DNA of 64,000 nucleotides from Hymenobacter sp. APR13 (GCF_000737515.1 NZ_CP006587.1:4707001-4771000), one strand, 5' to 3'. Shown: positions 8,378 to 17,676, counted from the stretch's first letter. Notes: generated from the letters alone by a model not told the origin. Numbers and translations: made by a program.

Positions 8378-9523
8378 TTACTGGTTGAGATAGATGGACT
8401 TGAGCTGATAGGTGCCGGCCGTTACTACCCGGTCGTTTTCGTTCACCTGGCCCTGCAGGAGAACCGTTTGCTGGCCGCTGACGGCGCCGGGCTGCACGAA
8501 GCGAATCTTGAACCGCTCGGGCTCAGTGTGTACAAACACCACCGGCTTGCCGTTGAGGTCGGTGATGGCCGCGGTAGGCACCACCAGTTGGGGCTTGCCG
8601 CCGCCGGTCTGGCCCACTACCTGCACGTTCACGGCTTGGCCGGCGCGGTAGGCGCTGCCTTCGGTGGCATCGAGTTCCAGCACCAGCTGCCGGGCCTGGT
8701 TCACGGGGTTCACTACGTTGCTGAACACCACCAGCCGGGCCGGTACGCCCGCCTGGCCCTGCAGGCCTTCCACCCGAAACTGCGCGCCGGGTGTGACTTT
8801 AGCTAAGTCCTGGGCAAACACCTGGGCCTCCACGCGCAGCTTGCCGGGGTTGATGACCCGGAACAGCTCGTCGCCCTGATTGACCTGCTGGCCCACGGCC
8901 AAACTGAACACGTCCACGGTGCCGCTCACGGGCGAGGTGATACTGACACGCCGCTGGCTGGCCTGCCCGTTGTAAATGGCCGCGTTCTGGCGGGCCTGGC
9001 GCAGGCGCAGCTCGGCGGCCACCACGTCTTTGCGGGCGGCAATGTCGGCAATGGTTTGCAGGCGGGCGTAGTCCTGCTGGGCGGCGCGCAGCTCGGCCTG
9101 GGCGTTGGCGCGCTCGGTGCTGAGGCCGATTTGCTGGGTAGCATCCAGGGTTTGCTCGATGACGGCCAGTGTCTGCCCGGCCCGCACGGTTTTGCCCACC
9201 TGCGCGGCCAAACTCACGATGCGCCCGGTCTGGGGCACCACCACGCGGCCCTCGCCCCCGGCCGCGGCCGATACCGTGCCGTAGAGCGTGGCCCGGCTGT
9301 AGGTGGTGGAGTAGGCGGCCAGCTGGGTGCGCACCTCGAACAAAAACTGGCTTTCCTTGGGCAGCAGCACCTCGTCGGTGAGGGCCACGCCGGTGCTGGC
9401 TTTGGCGGTGCCGCCGTGGTCTTCGCCGCCGTGCGCCTGCACCAGGCGGGGTGGGGGCAGTAGTACGGTCAGCACCAGTCCGGCAGCGGCGGTGGCGGCC
9501 AGAAATTTATGCGTGGTTTTCAT
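8378..9523 (-). CDS. efflux RND transporter periplasmic adaptor subunit
   Basis: A 381-aa membrane-fusion protein of the HlyD/CusB type that bridges the permease and the outer-membrane channel. A signal peptide precedes a His-rich stretch (AHGGEDHGG, residues 30-38). A barrel-sandwich half with GRIVSLAAQVGKTVRAGQTL follows, then an alpha-hairpin (residues 115-165), the second half with SPVSGTVDVFSLAVGQQVNQG, and beta-barrel and membrane-proximal domains with VVPTAAITDLNGKPVVFVHT. The His-rich segment fits metal handling. Its start overlaps the end of the preceding gene by 17 nt, showing cotranscription. Confidence 0.9.
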   Translation of the reverse strand: MKTTHKFLAATAAAGLVLTVLLPPPRLVQAHGGEDHGGTAKASTGVALTDEVLLPKESQFLFEVRTQLAAYSTTYSRATLYGTVSAAAGGEGRVVVPQTGRIVSLAAQVGKTVRAGQTLAVIEQTLDATQQIGLSTERANAQAELRAAQQDYARLQTIADIAARKDVVAAELRLRQARQNAAIYNGQASQRRVSITSPVSGTVDVFSLAVGQQVNQGDELFRVINPGKLRVEAQVFAQDLAKVTPGAQFRVEGLQGQAGVPARLVVFSNVVNPVNQARQLVLELDATEGSAYRAGQAVNVQVVGQTGGGKPQLVVPTAAITDLNGKPVVFVHTEPERFKIRFVQPGAVSGQQTVLLQGQVNENDRVVTAGTYQLKSIYLNQ

Positions 9524-10118
9524 GAGCAGCGGAAACAGGGGTGGAAACGGGCGTAACCGGGCGGCGGCGGCGCAACAGCAAAACCGTCAGGCCAATGCCC
9601 AGCCCGAAGGCCCCGAGCAGGGCGGCAATGGTTTGCCAGGACGAAAAGAGCCCGGCAGCAGCAGCAGACGGTGCCTCGGCCACGGGAAGCTTCTCACCGA
9701 CCTTAATGCCTTCGAGCAGCACCAGATCGGCCCGCTCCCCGGCCACGACGTTGAGGGCGAAGCTGTAGGCTTTATTGGCCGGAAACTCCCCTTCGACCAG
9801 ATAGATGCCGGGTTCCTGCTCGGTCACCGCCCATTTAAGCGCGGCATCTTCGGGGTTGGTGAGCGTGAGCTTGGCACCCTTGATGGGGGCGTTGGTGGCG
9901 TAGTCCGAGAGGAACAAACGCAGGTCGGCGGGCTGGCCACCTTCCAGGGGCTCGTAGCGCAGCAGCACCTCGAACTGTTCGGAGAGGGCCGCCACGGAAA
10001 ACGAGGTGGCCCCGGCCGGCGTAGCGGCCGATGCCGTGCCGCTGTGGTCTTCGCCGCCGTGGGCGTGGGCCGCGCCGGTCAGCAGCAAACCCAGGAGCAA
10101 AAAAAGTAGCTGTTTCAT
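9507..10118 (-). CDS. His-rich membrane-anchored protein of RND efflux operon
   Basis: A 203-aa protein with a signal peptide (MKQLLFLLLGLLLTGAAHAH), a His-rich HGGEDHSG tail on the signal, a beta-rich periplasmic domain of about 120 aa (FEVLLRYEPLEGGQPADLRL, then YATNAPIKGAKLTL), and a C-terminal membrane helix (LLGAFGLGIGLTVLLLRRRR). The shared HGGEDH motif with the adaptor suggests both bind the exported metal. I chose the second Met as start since it begins a clean signal peptide and lies 1 nt after the upstream stop codon. Similar proteins accompany CusA/CusB-like pumps in Bacteroidota, but I know no assigned function. Confidence 0.7.
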   Translation of the reverse strand: MKQLLFLLLGLLLTGAAHAHGGEDHSGTASAATPAGATSFSVAALSEQFEVLLRYEPLEGGQPADLRLFLSDYATNAPIKGAKLTLTNPEDAALKWAVTEQEPGIYLVEGEFPANKAYSFALNVVAGERADLVLLEGIKVGEKLPVAEAPSAAAAGLFSSWQTIAALLGAFGLGIGLTVLLLRRRRPVTPVSTPVSAAHENHA

Positions 10119-10119
10119 G

Positions 10120-11361
10120 TTATTCGCCCTGCAAGTAGTTGAGTTCAATGAGGGCCTGGCGGTACTCGCGGATGGTCGTCAGGTAGGTGTTCTGGATGGC
10201 AAAGGCCTGGTTCAGACTCAGGATAAGTTGCAGGTAGCTCACTTCCCCGGCCCGAAACAGGCGCTGCGACTGGCTGATGATGGCCCTCGACTGGGGCAGG
10301 CCGGTTTGCTCATAATAGGCCAGCGACACCGCGAACTTGCGCGTGTCGGCTACGGCTTGCTGGTACTGGGTGCTGAGCTCCAGGCGCTGGGTTTGCAGCT
10401 GGTAGCCGGCCGCCTGGGAGCGGGCCGTGGCCGCCTGCAGCTGCGAGCGGTAGGTCCAGAACCACACGGGCACCGATACGCCAAACTGAAAGCGGTACCG
10501 GAGCGCCGAGTTTTCAAACGCCTGGTTCTGATAGCCCACCGTGAGGGCCGGCGTGCGCCGGGCCCGCACCAGGCTAATGCCCGACTGGCTCAACGCCACG
10601 TTCTGGGTGGCGGCGGCCAGCGTGGGGCTGCGCACTAGGGCCGTGCTGTCGTCGGTGGGCAGGCCGCCGAGCAGCGCCGTGCCGGTTTGGGCCAGCTCCT
10701 GGCCGGTGCGGCTCAGGTCGGTGCTGGTGGCCAGGGCTTCGGCGGGGCGGCCCAGCAGCAGCCCCAGCCGGCGCTGGGCGGCCTGTTGGTCGGCGGTGGC
10801 CTGCTGCAGCAGCACGGTTACCTGCCGGGCTTCGGCGTCGGTGCTGATGCGCTGCAATGAGGTTACTTCGCCGGCCGTGAACAGGCGCTCGGTGGCCAGA
10901 CGCAGCACCCGAAACAGGCTGTCCTGGTAAGTGAGCTGGCCTACCTGAGCCTCGGCAAACTGCAGGCTCAGGTAGGCCAGGCGGGTGTCGCGCAGCACGC
11001 TGGCCCGGCTCACGTCGCGGTTGCGCTCGGCCAGGCTGATGCCGGCATCGGCCACCTGCCGCTGCCGCCGGTACACGTTGGGCAAATCGATGGTTTGCAC
11101 CACGCCCGGCGCCCACATTTCGCCGGTGGGCGCCGAGAACAGGAAGTCCGGGTTGGCCGGCGCGAAGGAGCCCCGCTTCAGGGCGCGCTGCTCCTCAATT
11201 TCCCGGTCTGACTGCCGCAGACGGGGGTGGCGGCGCAGGGTCTGGGCCTCGGCGCTGTCCAGGCTGATGGTGGTTTGGGCCCGCACCGCGCTGGAGCAAA
11301 GCGCCAGCAGCACCAACGTCAGCAGCCAGCAGCTCCCGCTTTTTATGTTTAAGAACTTCAT
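10120..11361 (-). CDS. TolC-family outer-membrane efflux channel
   Basis: A 413-aa outer-membrane factor of the CzcC/CusC (TolC) superfamily, the exit duct of the RND pump. It has a signal peptide ending SSAVRAQ, then two repeats of long alpha-helical segments: SLDSAEAQTLRRHPRLRQSD near residue 32 is the usual first repeat, and a second helical half covers residues 220-400. The PTGEMWAPGVVQTIDLPN segment is typical of the CzcC branch. It is the first gene of the operon channel, His-rich protein, adaptor, permease, with spacings of a few bases or overlaps throughout. Confidence 0.88.
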   Translation of the reverse strand: MKFLNIKSGSCWLLTLVLLALCSSAVRAQTTISLDSAEAQTLRRHPRLRQSDREIEEQRALKRGSFAPANPDFLFSAPTGEMWAPGVVQTIDLPNVYRRQRQVADAGISLAERNRDVSRASVLRDTRLAYLSLQFAEAQVGQLTYQDSLFRVLRLATERLFTAGEVTSLQRISTDAEARQVTVLLQQATADQQAAQRRLGLLLGRPAEALATSTDLSRTGQELAQTGTALLGGLPTDDSTALVRSPTLAAATQNVALSQSGISLVRARRTPALTVGYQNQAFENSALRYRFQFGVSVPVWFWTYRSQLQAATARSQAAGYQLQTQRLELSTQYQQAVADTRKFAVSLAYYEQTGLPQSRAIISQSQRLFRAGEVSYLQLILSLNQAFAIQNTYLTTIREYRQALIELNYLQGE

Positions 11362-11430
11362 ACAATCAGTTTAAAACCAGCCGGTGAGTTGCCCGCGGTT
11401 GCTGCAGGCAGCGGCCCAAACGGCGCCCGC

Positions 11431-11992
11431 CTACGACTTTTTCACGAGGGCCATGCCGCACTTGGGGCAGTTGCCGGGCTTAATGCTGGCACTGCCTTCG
11501 CAGTTCATGGGGCAGGCGTAAGCAGCAGCGGCAACTTTACCGGCTTTCGCTTCTGAATCGAGCTTTTCGAACCGGGCGCTGAGCGAGCTGCCGTTGGCTT
11601 TGAGGCTGACGATGGCCGTGCGCAAGGTGAGGCCGGCGGGGACGGCAGCTACCAAATGGTTGCCGGTGGGCAGCAGCTTAACTGAGCTGGTTTTGCCCGC
11701 CGCGCTCAGCAGCATGGCCGTGCCGGTGGCGCGGGTTACGGGCAGCGTCTTCTCGTTGTCATCGAGCAGATACACCTGCAGCTGGCCGGCCTGCTGCACC
11801 AGCTCCAGGTGGTACTTGCCGGCCGTGCGCACCGTGCCGCCGTGGGGCGAAGTGTGGGCGTGGGTTTCGCCGGCGGCTTTGTGGCCGTGGGTGGCCGTGG
11901 GCGGCCGTGCCGGGCGTGTGGCTATGCTGGGCAACGACGGTGAGGGGAGCGGCCAGCAGCAGGGCCGAGGCGAGAATGGGCAACATCTTCAT
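11431..11992 (-). pseudogene. heavy-metal-binding-domain protein, frameshifted
   Basis: The first frame encodes a signal peptide (MKMLPILASALLLAAPLTVV then AQHSHTPGTAAHGH). Near 11900, inside a GGCCGTGGG-rich repeat, the rest of the protein lies in another frame: HKAAGETHAHTSPHGGTVRT, a beta-domain of about 100 aa, and the C-terminal zinc/copper-ribbon YACPMNCEGSASIKPGNCPK with CGMALVKK. The join gives about 186 aa. Without a restored frame the mature part would lack its export signal. The break is in low-complexity sequence, so slippage or a sequencing error is plausible. It precedes the RND operon on the same strand. Confidence 0.75.
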
Positions 11993-12027
11993 AAAAAAAC
12001 CGGGTACGAGGGTTGGGTGAATGAGGC

Positions 12028-12058
12028 GGCCGGCCCCGCGCCAGCGGCGGGGCCGGCC
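12028..12058 (-). terminator. strong hairpin after the DUF305 gene
   Basis: GGCCGGCCCCGC (12028-12039) pairs perfectly with GCGGGGCCGGCC (12047-12058) around a 7-nt loop, starting 6 nt past the stop codon of the minus-strand DUF305 gene. No long T run follows. It likely ends or protects that transcript. Confidence 0.6.
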
Positions 12059-12064
12059 GGGGGC

Positions 12065-12790
12065 TTACATCTTGTCGGCGTTCTGGTTGTGCCAAGCTTT
12101 GAAGTCGGCTATTTCCTTTTCCTGGGCAGTAATCATCTGCTGAGCCATCTGCTTGAGCTTGGTGTCTTTGCCGTGGGCCAGCTCGGCCTTGGCCATGTCC
12201 ACGGCGCTCTGATGGTGCACCGTCATCAGCATGTTGAAGTTCATGTCGGGGTCGGCCACTGTCTTGGGCATATTCTGCATCATGCCGTCCATAGAGGCCT
12301 TCATTTTGCTGGTGAAGGGGTCGGCGGGGTCGTTGGGCTGGTAGTTGGTGGGGGCGCTGTCGAGGCGGGTGGCGGCGGCTTCCAGCTCAGCAATTTCCCG
12401 TTGCTGGTCGGCCTTGATCTGCTCGGCCATGCGGCGCATGGTGGCGTCTTTGCCGTCGCGTAGCTGAAGGTCGGCCATTACTACCGCGCCTTTGTGATGC
12501 TCAAGCATGTGGTGGGCAAAGTCGTGGTCGGTGTTGCCTTTGGGCTTGGTGGCGTGCATCTTCTGCATCATCTCGTTCATGGCCACCAGCTGCGGCGAGC
12601 TGCCGGCCGGGGCCGCGCTGCCGTGGTCCATACCCGCGTGGTCCATGCCGGCCATGTCGTGCGCCCCGTCGGCGGCGGTAGTGGTTTCGGTGGTCGTCGC
12701 CGTGGTGTCGGCGGCTTTATCGTTGTTGCAGCTGGTCGTCAGCAGGGAGCCGGCGCAGAGGGCGGCGAGGAAAAAAGCAGACTTTTTCAT
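12065..12790 (-). CDS. DUF305 lipoprotein, copper-island type
   Basis: A 241-aa lipoprotein: signal MKKSAFFLAALCAGSLLTTS with a lipobox ending at Cys21, a Met/His-rich linker (DMAGMDHAGMDHG), then two DUF305 repeats. The first carries DHDFAHHMLEHHKGAVVMAD, the second FNMLMTVHHQSAVDMAKAEL; both have the paired His and Met residues typical of the ferritin-like DUF305 fold. Such proteins are commonly found near copper and silver resistance genes, probably binding metal in the periplasm. It lies between two other metal-binding proteins on the same strand. Confidence 0.88.
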   Translation of the reverse strand: MKKSAFFLAALCAGSLLTTSCNNDKAADTTATTTETTTAADGAHDMAGMDHAGMDHGSAAPAGSSPQLVAMNEMMQKMHATKPKGNTDHDFAHHMLEHHKGAVVMADLQLRDGKDATMRRMAEQIKADQQREIAELEAAATRLDSAPTNYQPNDPADPFTSKMKASMDGMMQNMPKTVADPDMNFNMLMTVHHQSAVDMAKAELAHGKDTKLKQMAQQMITAQEKEIADFKAWHNQNADKM

Positions 12791-12810
12791 GGGTTTGGTT
12801 GAAGTAGCGG

Positions 12811-12863
12811 GTTGTCAGTTGTTAGTCAGTTTTTTAATAAAAAACTGACTAACAACTGACAAC
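12811..12863. repeat. perfect 25-bp inverted repeat with 3-nt loop
   Basis: The left arm 12811-12835 (GTTGTCAGTTGTTAGTCAG plus six T) is an exact complement of 12839-12863 with only AAT between. It lies between two minus-strand metal-binding protein genes, after the stop of one and 21 nt before the start of the next. The A/T-flanked hairpin can work as a bidirectional terminator, and it resembles dispersed GTTGTCAGTT palindromes. Confidence 0.8.
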
Positions 12864-12895
12864 GAGCAGCTGACAATTCAAGTGAAAAATGGGTG

Positions 12896-13843
12896 CTAGG
12901 CCTTCACGTTGATGGTGAAGTCGCCGGTGTGGATTTTGCCCGCGTGGTTGAACTGCAGAAACACGCGGTAGAGGCCGGGCTTCTCGAAGTTGGTGTTGAA
13001 GCCGATGTTGGGGCCTTTGTCGGCTTGGTCGTTGGGGTGTACGTGCAGGTAGTTCTCGGTGTCTTCGCTGATAACCACCACGTGGCCCAGCGCCCCGAGG
13101 TAGTTGGCCAAGTCCGTTACCGGCTGCCCATCTTTGCTGATGTTGATTTTCATGCCCAGCAGCTGACCCACTTTCAGGTCCTTATCGAAGGAAAGCGTGG
13201 CCTGGTAGCCATCCTTTTCCCACTGCATATCGTCGTTTTTAAACTTGACGGGAGCGTAGGCCAGCCCCTTCACTGTGAGCGGCTGGCGGCCCAGCTGGTG
13301 GCCCGAGCCGGTGGGTGTATAATCCTGAAACAGCACGTAGTCGCCGCCCTTCGGGAAGGTGTACTGCACTTTGTAGTCGCCGGCCGCCGTGTACTCAGGG
13401 TGCTCGTGGTAGAACTGGCCCAGGTCCTTGCTGACGATGATGAGGTGAATCTTCTTCTCGTGCACCACGGCCAGGGGCACGGGCGCCGATTCGTTGCCGG
13501 TTTCGCGGGGCGTGAAAGCCAGGGTGGCGGGCTGGCCGGCCGTCACCTGCATGGGCGTGGGCACCAGCTTCATTTCGTAGGTTTTGCCGTTGGAAACGGC
13601 GTCGTTGTGCTCCAGCTTCATGCCGCATTTAGGGCACTTCTCGCCGTCCTTGGTGCTGGTCACCTCGGGGTGCATGGGGCAGGCGTAAGTGTGGCTGCCG
13701 GCGTGGTCGGCAGTGCCTGCGGCCGGGCCGTTGGTGGGCGTCGTGACGGTATCGGTGGCGCTGCTGGAGGCCGAATCGGAGGAGCAGCTGGCAGCGGTGA
13801 GCAGGCCGGCCACGGCCAGCAGGGAAAGTGGGAAGCGGGACAT
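12896..13843 (-). CDS. heavy-metal-binding-domain lipoprotein
   Basis: A 315-aa lipoprotein: signal peptide with lipobox Cys20 (TAASC), a low-complexity linker, then the heavy-metal-binding ribbon TYACPMHPEVTSTKDGEKCP followed by KCGMKLEHN (residues 52-80). The rest is a beta-sandwich of about 230 aa with two FTPRETGNES/ VVHEKKIHLIIVSKDLGQFY style halves and many His residues (FYHEHPEY, YLHVHPNDQA). It probably binds copper in the periplasm or at the outer membrane and passes it to efflux proteins. The stop is 33 nt before the perfect inverted repeat at 12811-12863. Confidence 0.82.
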   Translation of the reverse strand: MSRFPLSLLAVAGLLTAASCSSDSASSSATDTVTTPTNGPAAGTADHAGSHTYACPMHPEVTSTKDGEKCPKCGMKLEHNDAVSNGKTYEMKLVPTPMQVTAGQPATLAFTPRETGNESAPVPLAVVHEKKIHLIIVSKDLGQFYHEHPEYTAAGDYKVQYTFPKGGDYVLFQDYTPTGSGHQLGRQPLTVKGLAYAPVKFKNDDMQWEKDGYQATLSFDKDLKVGQLLGMKINISKDGQPVTDLANYLGALGHVVVISEDTENYLHVHPNDQADKGPNIGFNTNFEKPGLYRVFLQFNHAGKIHTGDFTINVKA

Positions 13844-14071
13844 ACAGAAAGGTTGGGGTTGAACATCCGGCCATTAGCAAAGCAGCTAACCGGGAATCTG
13901 AACTCGGGGCCACTGCCGTTGCCGGCCGGTCCGCAAAGCAGGCGGCAAGCCGCTTTATGGCAGCGGGCGAAGAACCGGCTGGCGGTTCGTGGCGCTACGG
14001 ACCGAGCACCTGAATCAGCAGGAAAAGGGCAAGTAGGCGCGCATTAGCGGCCAGCGGATACGCACACGCAA

Positions 14072-14114
14072 AGGCTCGCCACCGGACATAGCAGTGCTAT
14101 ACCGGGGCGAGCCT
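14072..14114 (-). terminator. palindromic hairpin after HYC_CC_PP gene
   Basis: AGGCTCGCC (14072-14080) pairs with GGCGAGCCT (14106-14114), and the inner part ACCGG...TAGCA/TGCTA...CCGG also pairs, giving a long stem. It begins 17 nt past the stop of the minus-strand gene at 14131-14607 and lies before the next minus-strand gene, so it fits a terminator or REP-like element. Confidence 0.55.
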
Positions 14115-14130
14115 GGAGTGCGTCAACCAA

Positions 14131-14607
14131 TCAGATCGTCAGGGACTTAATGAAGATCCGGATGTCGGGGATTTTGGGCGGCAGGTGCCCGGCCGGCACC
14201 AGGACCACCGCGCGCGTGCGGTCCCAGGCGCCGGCGGCCGGCCGGAAAAAGAAGTCGTGGCTGACGGGCAGCAGGGCCGGCGCGGGCGTGAGCAGAGGCT
14301 TTTCGCCGGGCGCGGCCAACGACTTGAGCAGCGTAGCGGACTTATCCTTGCAGCAGTCGTGCTTGCCGGCCGGATGGGAGCCGGCCTGGCCGTGGCAGGC
14401 TTTCGCCTGCTTCTGCCGGGCGGTAGCCGTGGCGTGGCCGTGGCAGCCGCGGTGGGTGGGCCTGGCCGCTGCCGGCGTTGTTACGTTGGCAGCCACGGGT
14501 GCCGCCTTCAGGCTCGCGCAGTAGCACTGCCCCACGAACACGTTGACGAAGACGAGCAGGAAGCTCGTCGCCAGCAAACGGCGCAAAGGGAACAGACTAC
14601 GGAACAT
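14131..14607 (-). CDS. HYC_CC_PP-type small secreted protein
   Basis: A 158-aa protein with an N-terminal membrane/signal segment (SFLLVFVNVFVGQCYCASLK), a Cys/His-rich middle (GCHGHATA, KACHGQAG, KHDCCKDKSATLL) and a conserved end (VLVPAGHLPPKIPDIRIFIK). The C-Y-C, CC and PP marks in this order fit the Bacteroidota HYC_CC_PP family, which is often found near copper-receptor and copper-efflux genes. The function is not established; the Cys and His residues suggest metal binding at the envelope. The gene is divergent from the copper ATPase gene, with 374 nt between them. Confidence 0.65.
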   Translation of the reverse strand: MFRSLFPLRRLLATSFLLVFVNVFVGQCYCASLKAAPVAANVTTPAAARPTHRGCHGHATATARQKQAKACHGQAGSHPAGKHDCCKDKSATLLKSLAAPGEKPLLTPAPALLPVSHDFFFRPAAGAWDRTRAVVLVPAGHLPPKIPDIRIFIKSLTI

Positions 14608-14981
14608 AACAGGCGCTAAGCAACTGCAAAACTAGACATCTGCACGAAAAGTGCGGCGTGGCTGCTTACTATCATTCCACCCCAAGGGTTTTACTATGGT
14701 CAGCCGGTGCCGCCGATCCGTTTGCAAAAAGCTGGCGTGCGTTGCCCGGCGGGGATTTCCGGCAAGTGCCACCAGCCGCCGCCGGACCATCAGCCGGCGA
14801 AATTACGCATAAGTTCAGCCGGATTCTGTAAACCCGGCCTGCCGGGCTCAAGTGCAAATTATGCATGTTTCCGGATGGATTCCGTACCAGCTACGGGTCC
14901 GGAGCGCCGTTCCTTTGCAGAGTGTTTACGGGGGCTGGCGGATTCCGCCGGCCGGCACCGTTGCCCCACCTACTGACTTTT
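14608..14981. promoter_or_regulatory. divergent promoter region between HYC_CC_PP gene and copA
   Basis: The 374-nt gap must hold promoters for both divergent copper-island transcripts. TTCCTTTG at 14909-14916 resembles a Bacteroidota -7 element for the ATPase direction, but I cannot pair it with a convincing -33 TTTG. No CueR- or CsoR-type gene is adjacent and no clear operator palindrome stands out. The open frame running into copA from 14865 is probably leader sequence. Confidence 0.35.
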
Positions 14982-17255
14982 ATGGAACCAACCACCAAAA
15001 CGGAAACCCTCGACATCGAAGGCATGACCTGCGCCTCCTGCGCGTCGTTTGTCGAGAAGTCCCTGACCCGCACGCCGGGCGTGCAGCGGGCCGTGGTCAA
15101 CTTCGCCACCGAAAAGGCCACCATCGACTACCTGCCCACGCAAGCCAGCCCGGCCACGCTGAAAGAAGCGGTAGTGAATGCCGGCTACGGCGTAACCGAG
15201 CGCGCCCCCGACACCTCGGCCGCCGACCGGCAGGCGGAAATTGATCAGCAGAAAGCCGTGGCTTACGGCAAGCTCAAGCGCCGCTTCTGGGTGGCGGCGG
15301 GCCTGGCCGTCCTCATCATGCCGCTGAGTATGCTCATGCTCTGGCCCGCGCTGATGCAGCAGATGAACATGCAGATCCTGAACTACGGCCTGCTCGTACT
15401 CACGCTGCCGGTGCTGTTGTACAGCGGGCGGGAGTTCTACGTTTCGGCCTGGAACGGCTTCCGGCACCGGGCCGCCAACATGGACACGCTCATTGCCGTG
15501 GGCACCGGCGCCGCGTTCCTCTACAGTCTGGCCGCGACGGTGGTGCCGGACTGGTTTACGCGCCAGGGCATCATGCCCGAGGTGTATTACGATACTACCG
15601 CCACCATCATTGCCCTGATTCTGCTGGGCAAGCTACTGGAGCTGCGGGCCAAAACCCAGACCTCGGCCGCCATTAAGGCCCTGATGGGTTTGCAGGCCAA
15701 AACCGCCCGCGTAGTGCGCTCCGGCGGCCAGGAAGTGGACGTGCCCATCGAGCAGGTGCAACTGAACGACATCATCCTGGTGCGGCCGGGCGAGAAGGTC
15801 GCCACCGACGGCCTGATCGAGGAAGGCCACTCGGCTGTGGACGAGGCCATGCTCACCGGCGAAAGCCTGCCGGTAGAGAAGAAAGCCGGCGACCCGGTGT
15901 TCGGGGCCACGCTGAACAAAACAGGCTCTTTCCGCTTCCGCGTAACCAAAATAGGCGCCGACACCATGCTTTCCCAGATTGTGAAGCTGGTGGAAGATGC
16001 CCAGGGCAGCCGCGCACTCATCCAGCGGCTGGCCGATAAGGTCAGTGCCGTCTTCGTGCCCACGGTCGTCGTCATAGCCATTCTCACGTTCGTGCTCTGG
16101 TTTGATCTGGCCCCGGTGGAAAGCCGCCTGCCGCTGGCGCTGGTCAACTTTGTGGCCGTGCTCATCATTGCCTGCCCCTGCGCGCTGGGCTTGGCCACGC
16201 CCACGGCCATCATGGTCAGCACCGGCAAAGGCGCCGAGCACGGCGTGCTGATTCGTAACGCCGAGGCGCTGGAAAAAGCCCATCAAGTAGATACCGTCCT
16301 ACTCGACAAAACCGGCACCATCACCCGCGGCGAGCCTGCCGTCACGGACTTCGTGCCCGCGCCTGGGCAAGACGCGGATCAACTGCTGCAAGTGGTAGCG
16401 GCAGTAGAGCGGCAGAGCGAGCATCCGCTGGCCGCAGCCGTGGTGCGCTACGCCGAGGCCCAGGGAGCCAGCGTTATTGCAGCCGCGGGTTTTCAGGCCA
16501 TTGAAGGCAAAGGCGCGCAGGCGGTGGTAAACAGCCAGCCCGTGCTCATCGGCAACTTCCGCCTGCTCGAAGAAGCCGGCATCTCCCTGCCTCCCGCCGT
16601 GCGCCAGCAGGCCGACGAGTTGCTAGCTCAGGCCAAAACGGTGCTCTACGTGGCAGTAGCGGGCCAGGCGGCCGGCGTGATTGGCGTAGCCGATACCGTG
16701 CGCGAAACCTCGGCCACCGCCATCAAACACCTGCAGGCCATGGGCCTGGAAGTGGTGATGATGACCGGCGACAACCCCCAGACCGCGGCCCAGGTCGCCC
16801 AGCAGGTGGGCATCACGCGCTACTTCGCCGAGGTGCTTCCTGCCGATAAGGCCGGCAAGGTGAAGGAGCTCCAGGCCGAGGGCCGGACGGTGGCCATGGT
16901 CGGCGACGGCATCAACGACGCGCCGGCCCTCGCGCAAGCCGATATCGGTCTGGCCATGGGTGGCGGCACCGACGTGGCCATGGAGGCGGCCGGCATCACC
17001 CTGATGCGCTCCGACCTGCAAGGTGTGGTGACGGCCATCGAACTGTCGCGCCAGACGATTCGCACCATCAAGCAGAACCTGTTTTTCGCCTTCATCTACA
17101 ACACGATGGGCATTCCCATTGCCGCCGGGCTGCTGTATCCTTTCTTTGGCATTCTCCTTTCACCCATGCTGGCGGCCGGGGCCATGGCCCTGAGCTCGGT
17201 ATCGGTACTTACCAACTCGCTGCGCCTGCGCGGCTTCTCCCCTCTCCCGTCCTAA
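14982..17255 (+). CDS. copA: copper-exporting P1B-type ATPase
   Basis: A 757-aa heavy-metal P-type ATPase that should pump Cu(I) out of the cytoplasm. Features in order: one N-terminal HMA domain with GMTCASCA (Cys17 and Cys20), membrane helices from about residue 105, the actuator TGES motif, the transmembrane metal site CPCALG (Cys398, Cys400), phosphorylation motif DKTGT (Asp442), the SEHPLA motif with the P1B His-Pro pair, and GDGIND (641-646). The CPC plus CxxC pattern fits Cu+/Ag+ transporters. The ATG at 14982 is chosen because the HMA domain begins directly after it. A cupredoxin gene follows after 6 nt, probably in the same operon. Confidence 0.92.
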   Translation: MEPTTKTETLDIEGMTCASCASFVEKSLTRTPGVQRAVVNFATEKATIDYLPTQASPATLKEAVVNAGYGVTERAPDTSAADRQAEIDQQKAVAYGKLKRRFWVAAGLAVLIMPLSMLMLWPALMQQMNMQILNYGLLVLTLPVLLYSGREFYVSAWNGFRHRAANMDTLIAVGTGAAFLYSLAATVVPDWFTRQGIMPEVYYDTTATIIALILLGKLLELRAKTQTSAAIKALMGLQAKTARVVRSGGQEVDVPIEQVQLNDIILVRPGEKVATDGLIEEGHSAVDEAMLTGESLPVEKKAGDPVFGATLNKTGSFRFRVTKIGADTMLSQIVKLVEDAQGSRALIQRLADKVSAVFVPTVVVIAILTFVLWFDLAPVESRLPLALVNFVAVLIIACPCALGLATPTAIMVSTGKGAEHGVLIRNAEALEKAHQVDTVLLDKTGTITRGEPAVTDFVPAPGQDADQLLQVVAAVERQSEHPLAAAVVRYAEAQGASVIAAAGFQAIEGKGAQAVVNSQPVLIGNFRLLEEAGISLPPAVRQQADELLAQAKTVLYVAVAGQAAGVIGVADTVRETSATAIKHLQAMGLEVVMMTGDNPQTAAQVAQQVGITRYFAEVLPADKAGKVKELQAEGRTVAMVGDGINDAPALAQADIGLAMGGGTDVAMEAAGITLMRSDLQGVVTAIELSRQTIRTIKQNLFFAFIYNTMGIPIAAGLLYPFFGILLSPMLAAGAMALSSVSVLTNSLRLRGFSPLPS

Positions 17256-17261
17256 CCACCC

Positions 17262-17639
17262 ATGGATACTACCGAAATCATCGTGACCCTGGTGGGGCTG
17301 GCCCTGGCCGGCTTCGTGGTCTGGTACTTCTTTCTCTCCGCCCGCCCGACGACCAGCGCCGTATCGTCCTCCGGCGGCGTGCAGCAGGTGGATATTACCG
17401 TGAAAGGGGGCTACTCCCCCGATGTGATTGAGGTGGAGCGCGGCAAGCCCGTGCAGCTAAGCTTCTACCGCGACGAGGAAAACAGCTGTTCCGAGGAGCT
17501 GCTGCTCCCCGACTTTAGCATCCGCCGCGACCTGCCGGCCTTCAAAACCACTTTGGTAGAACTGCTGCCCCAGCAGGCGGGCACGTTTGTGTTCACCTGC
17601 GGCATGGGCATGCTGCGCGGCCGCCTCGTGGTGAAGTGA
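17262..17639 (+). CDS. membrane-anchored cupredoxin-domain protein
   Basis: A 125-aa protein with one N-terminal membrane helix (IIVTLVGLALAGFVVWYFFL), so the C-terminal domain faces the periplasm. Residues 40-125 form a cupredoxin-like sandwich: VDITVKGGYSPDVIEVERGK, PVQLSFYRDEENSCSEELLL, and the copper-site-like end FVFTCGMGMLRGRLVV with a Cys and nearby Met ligands. It lies 6 nt after copA, so it probably accepts or passes copper for the ATPase. The usual His ligands of blue-copper proteins are not evident, so a Cys/Met site is more likely. Confidence 0.85.
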   Translation: MDTTEIIVTLVGLALAGFVVWYFFLSARPTTSAVSSSGGVQQVDITVKGGYSPDVIEVERGKPVQLSFYRDEENSCSEELLLPDFSIRRDLPAFKTTLVELLPQQAGTFVFTCGMGMLRGRLVVK

Positions 17640-17676
17640 GTGCCGGCCCCGCTGCTCTGCCGGCCGGCGGCGGTAC

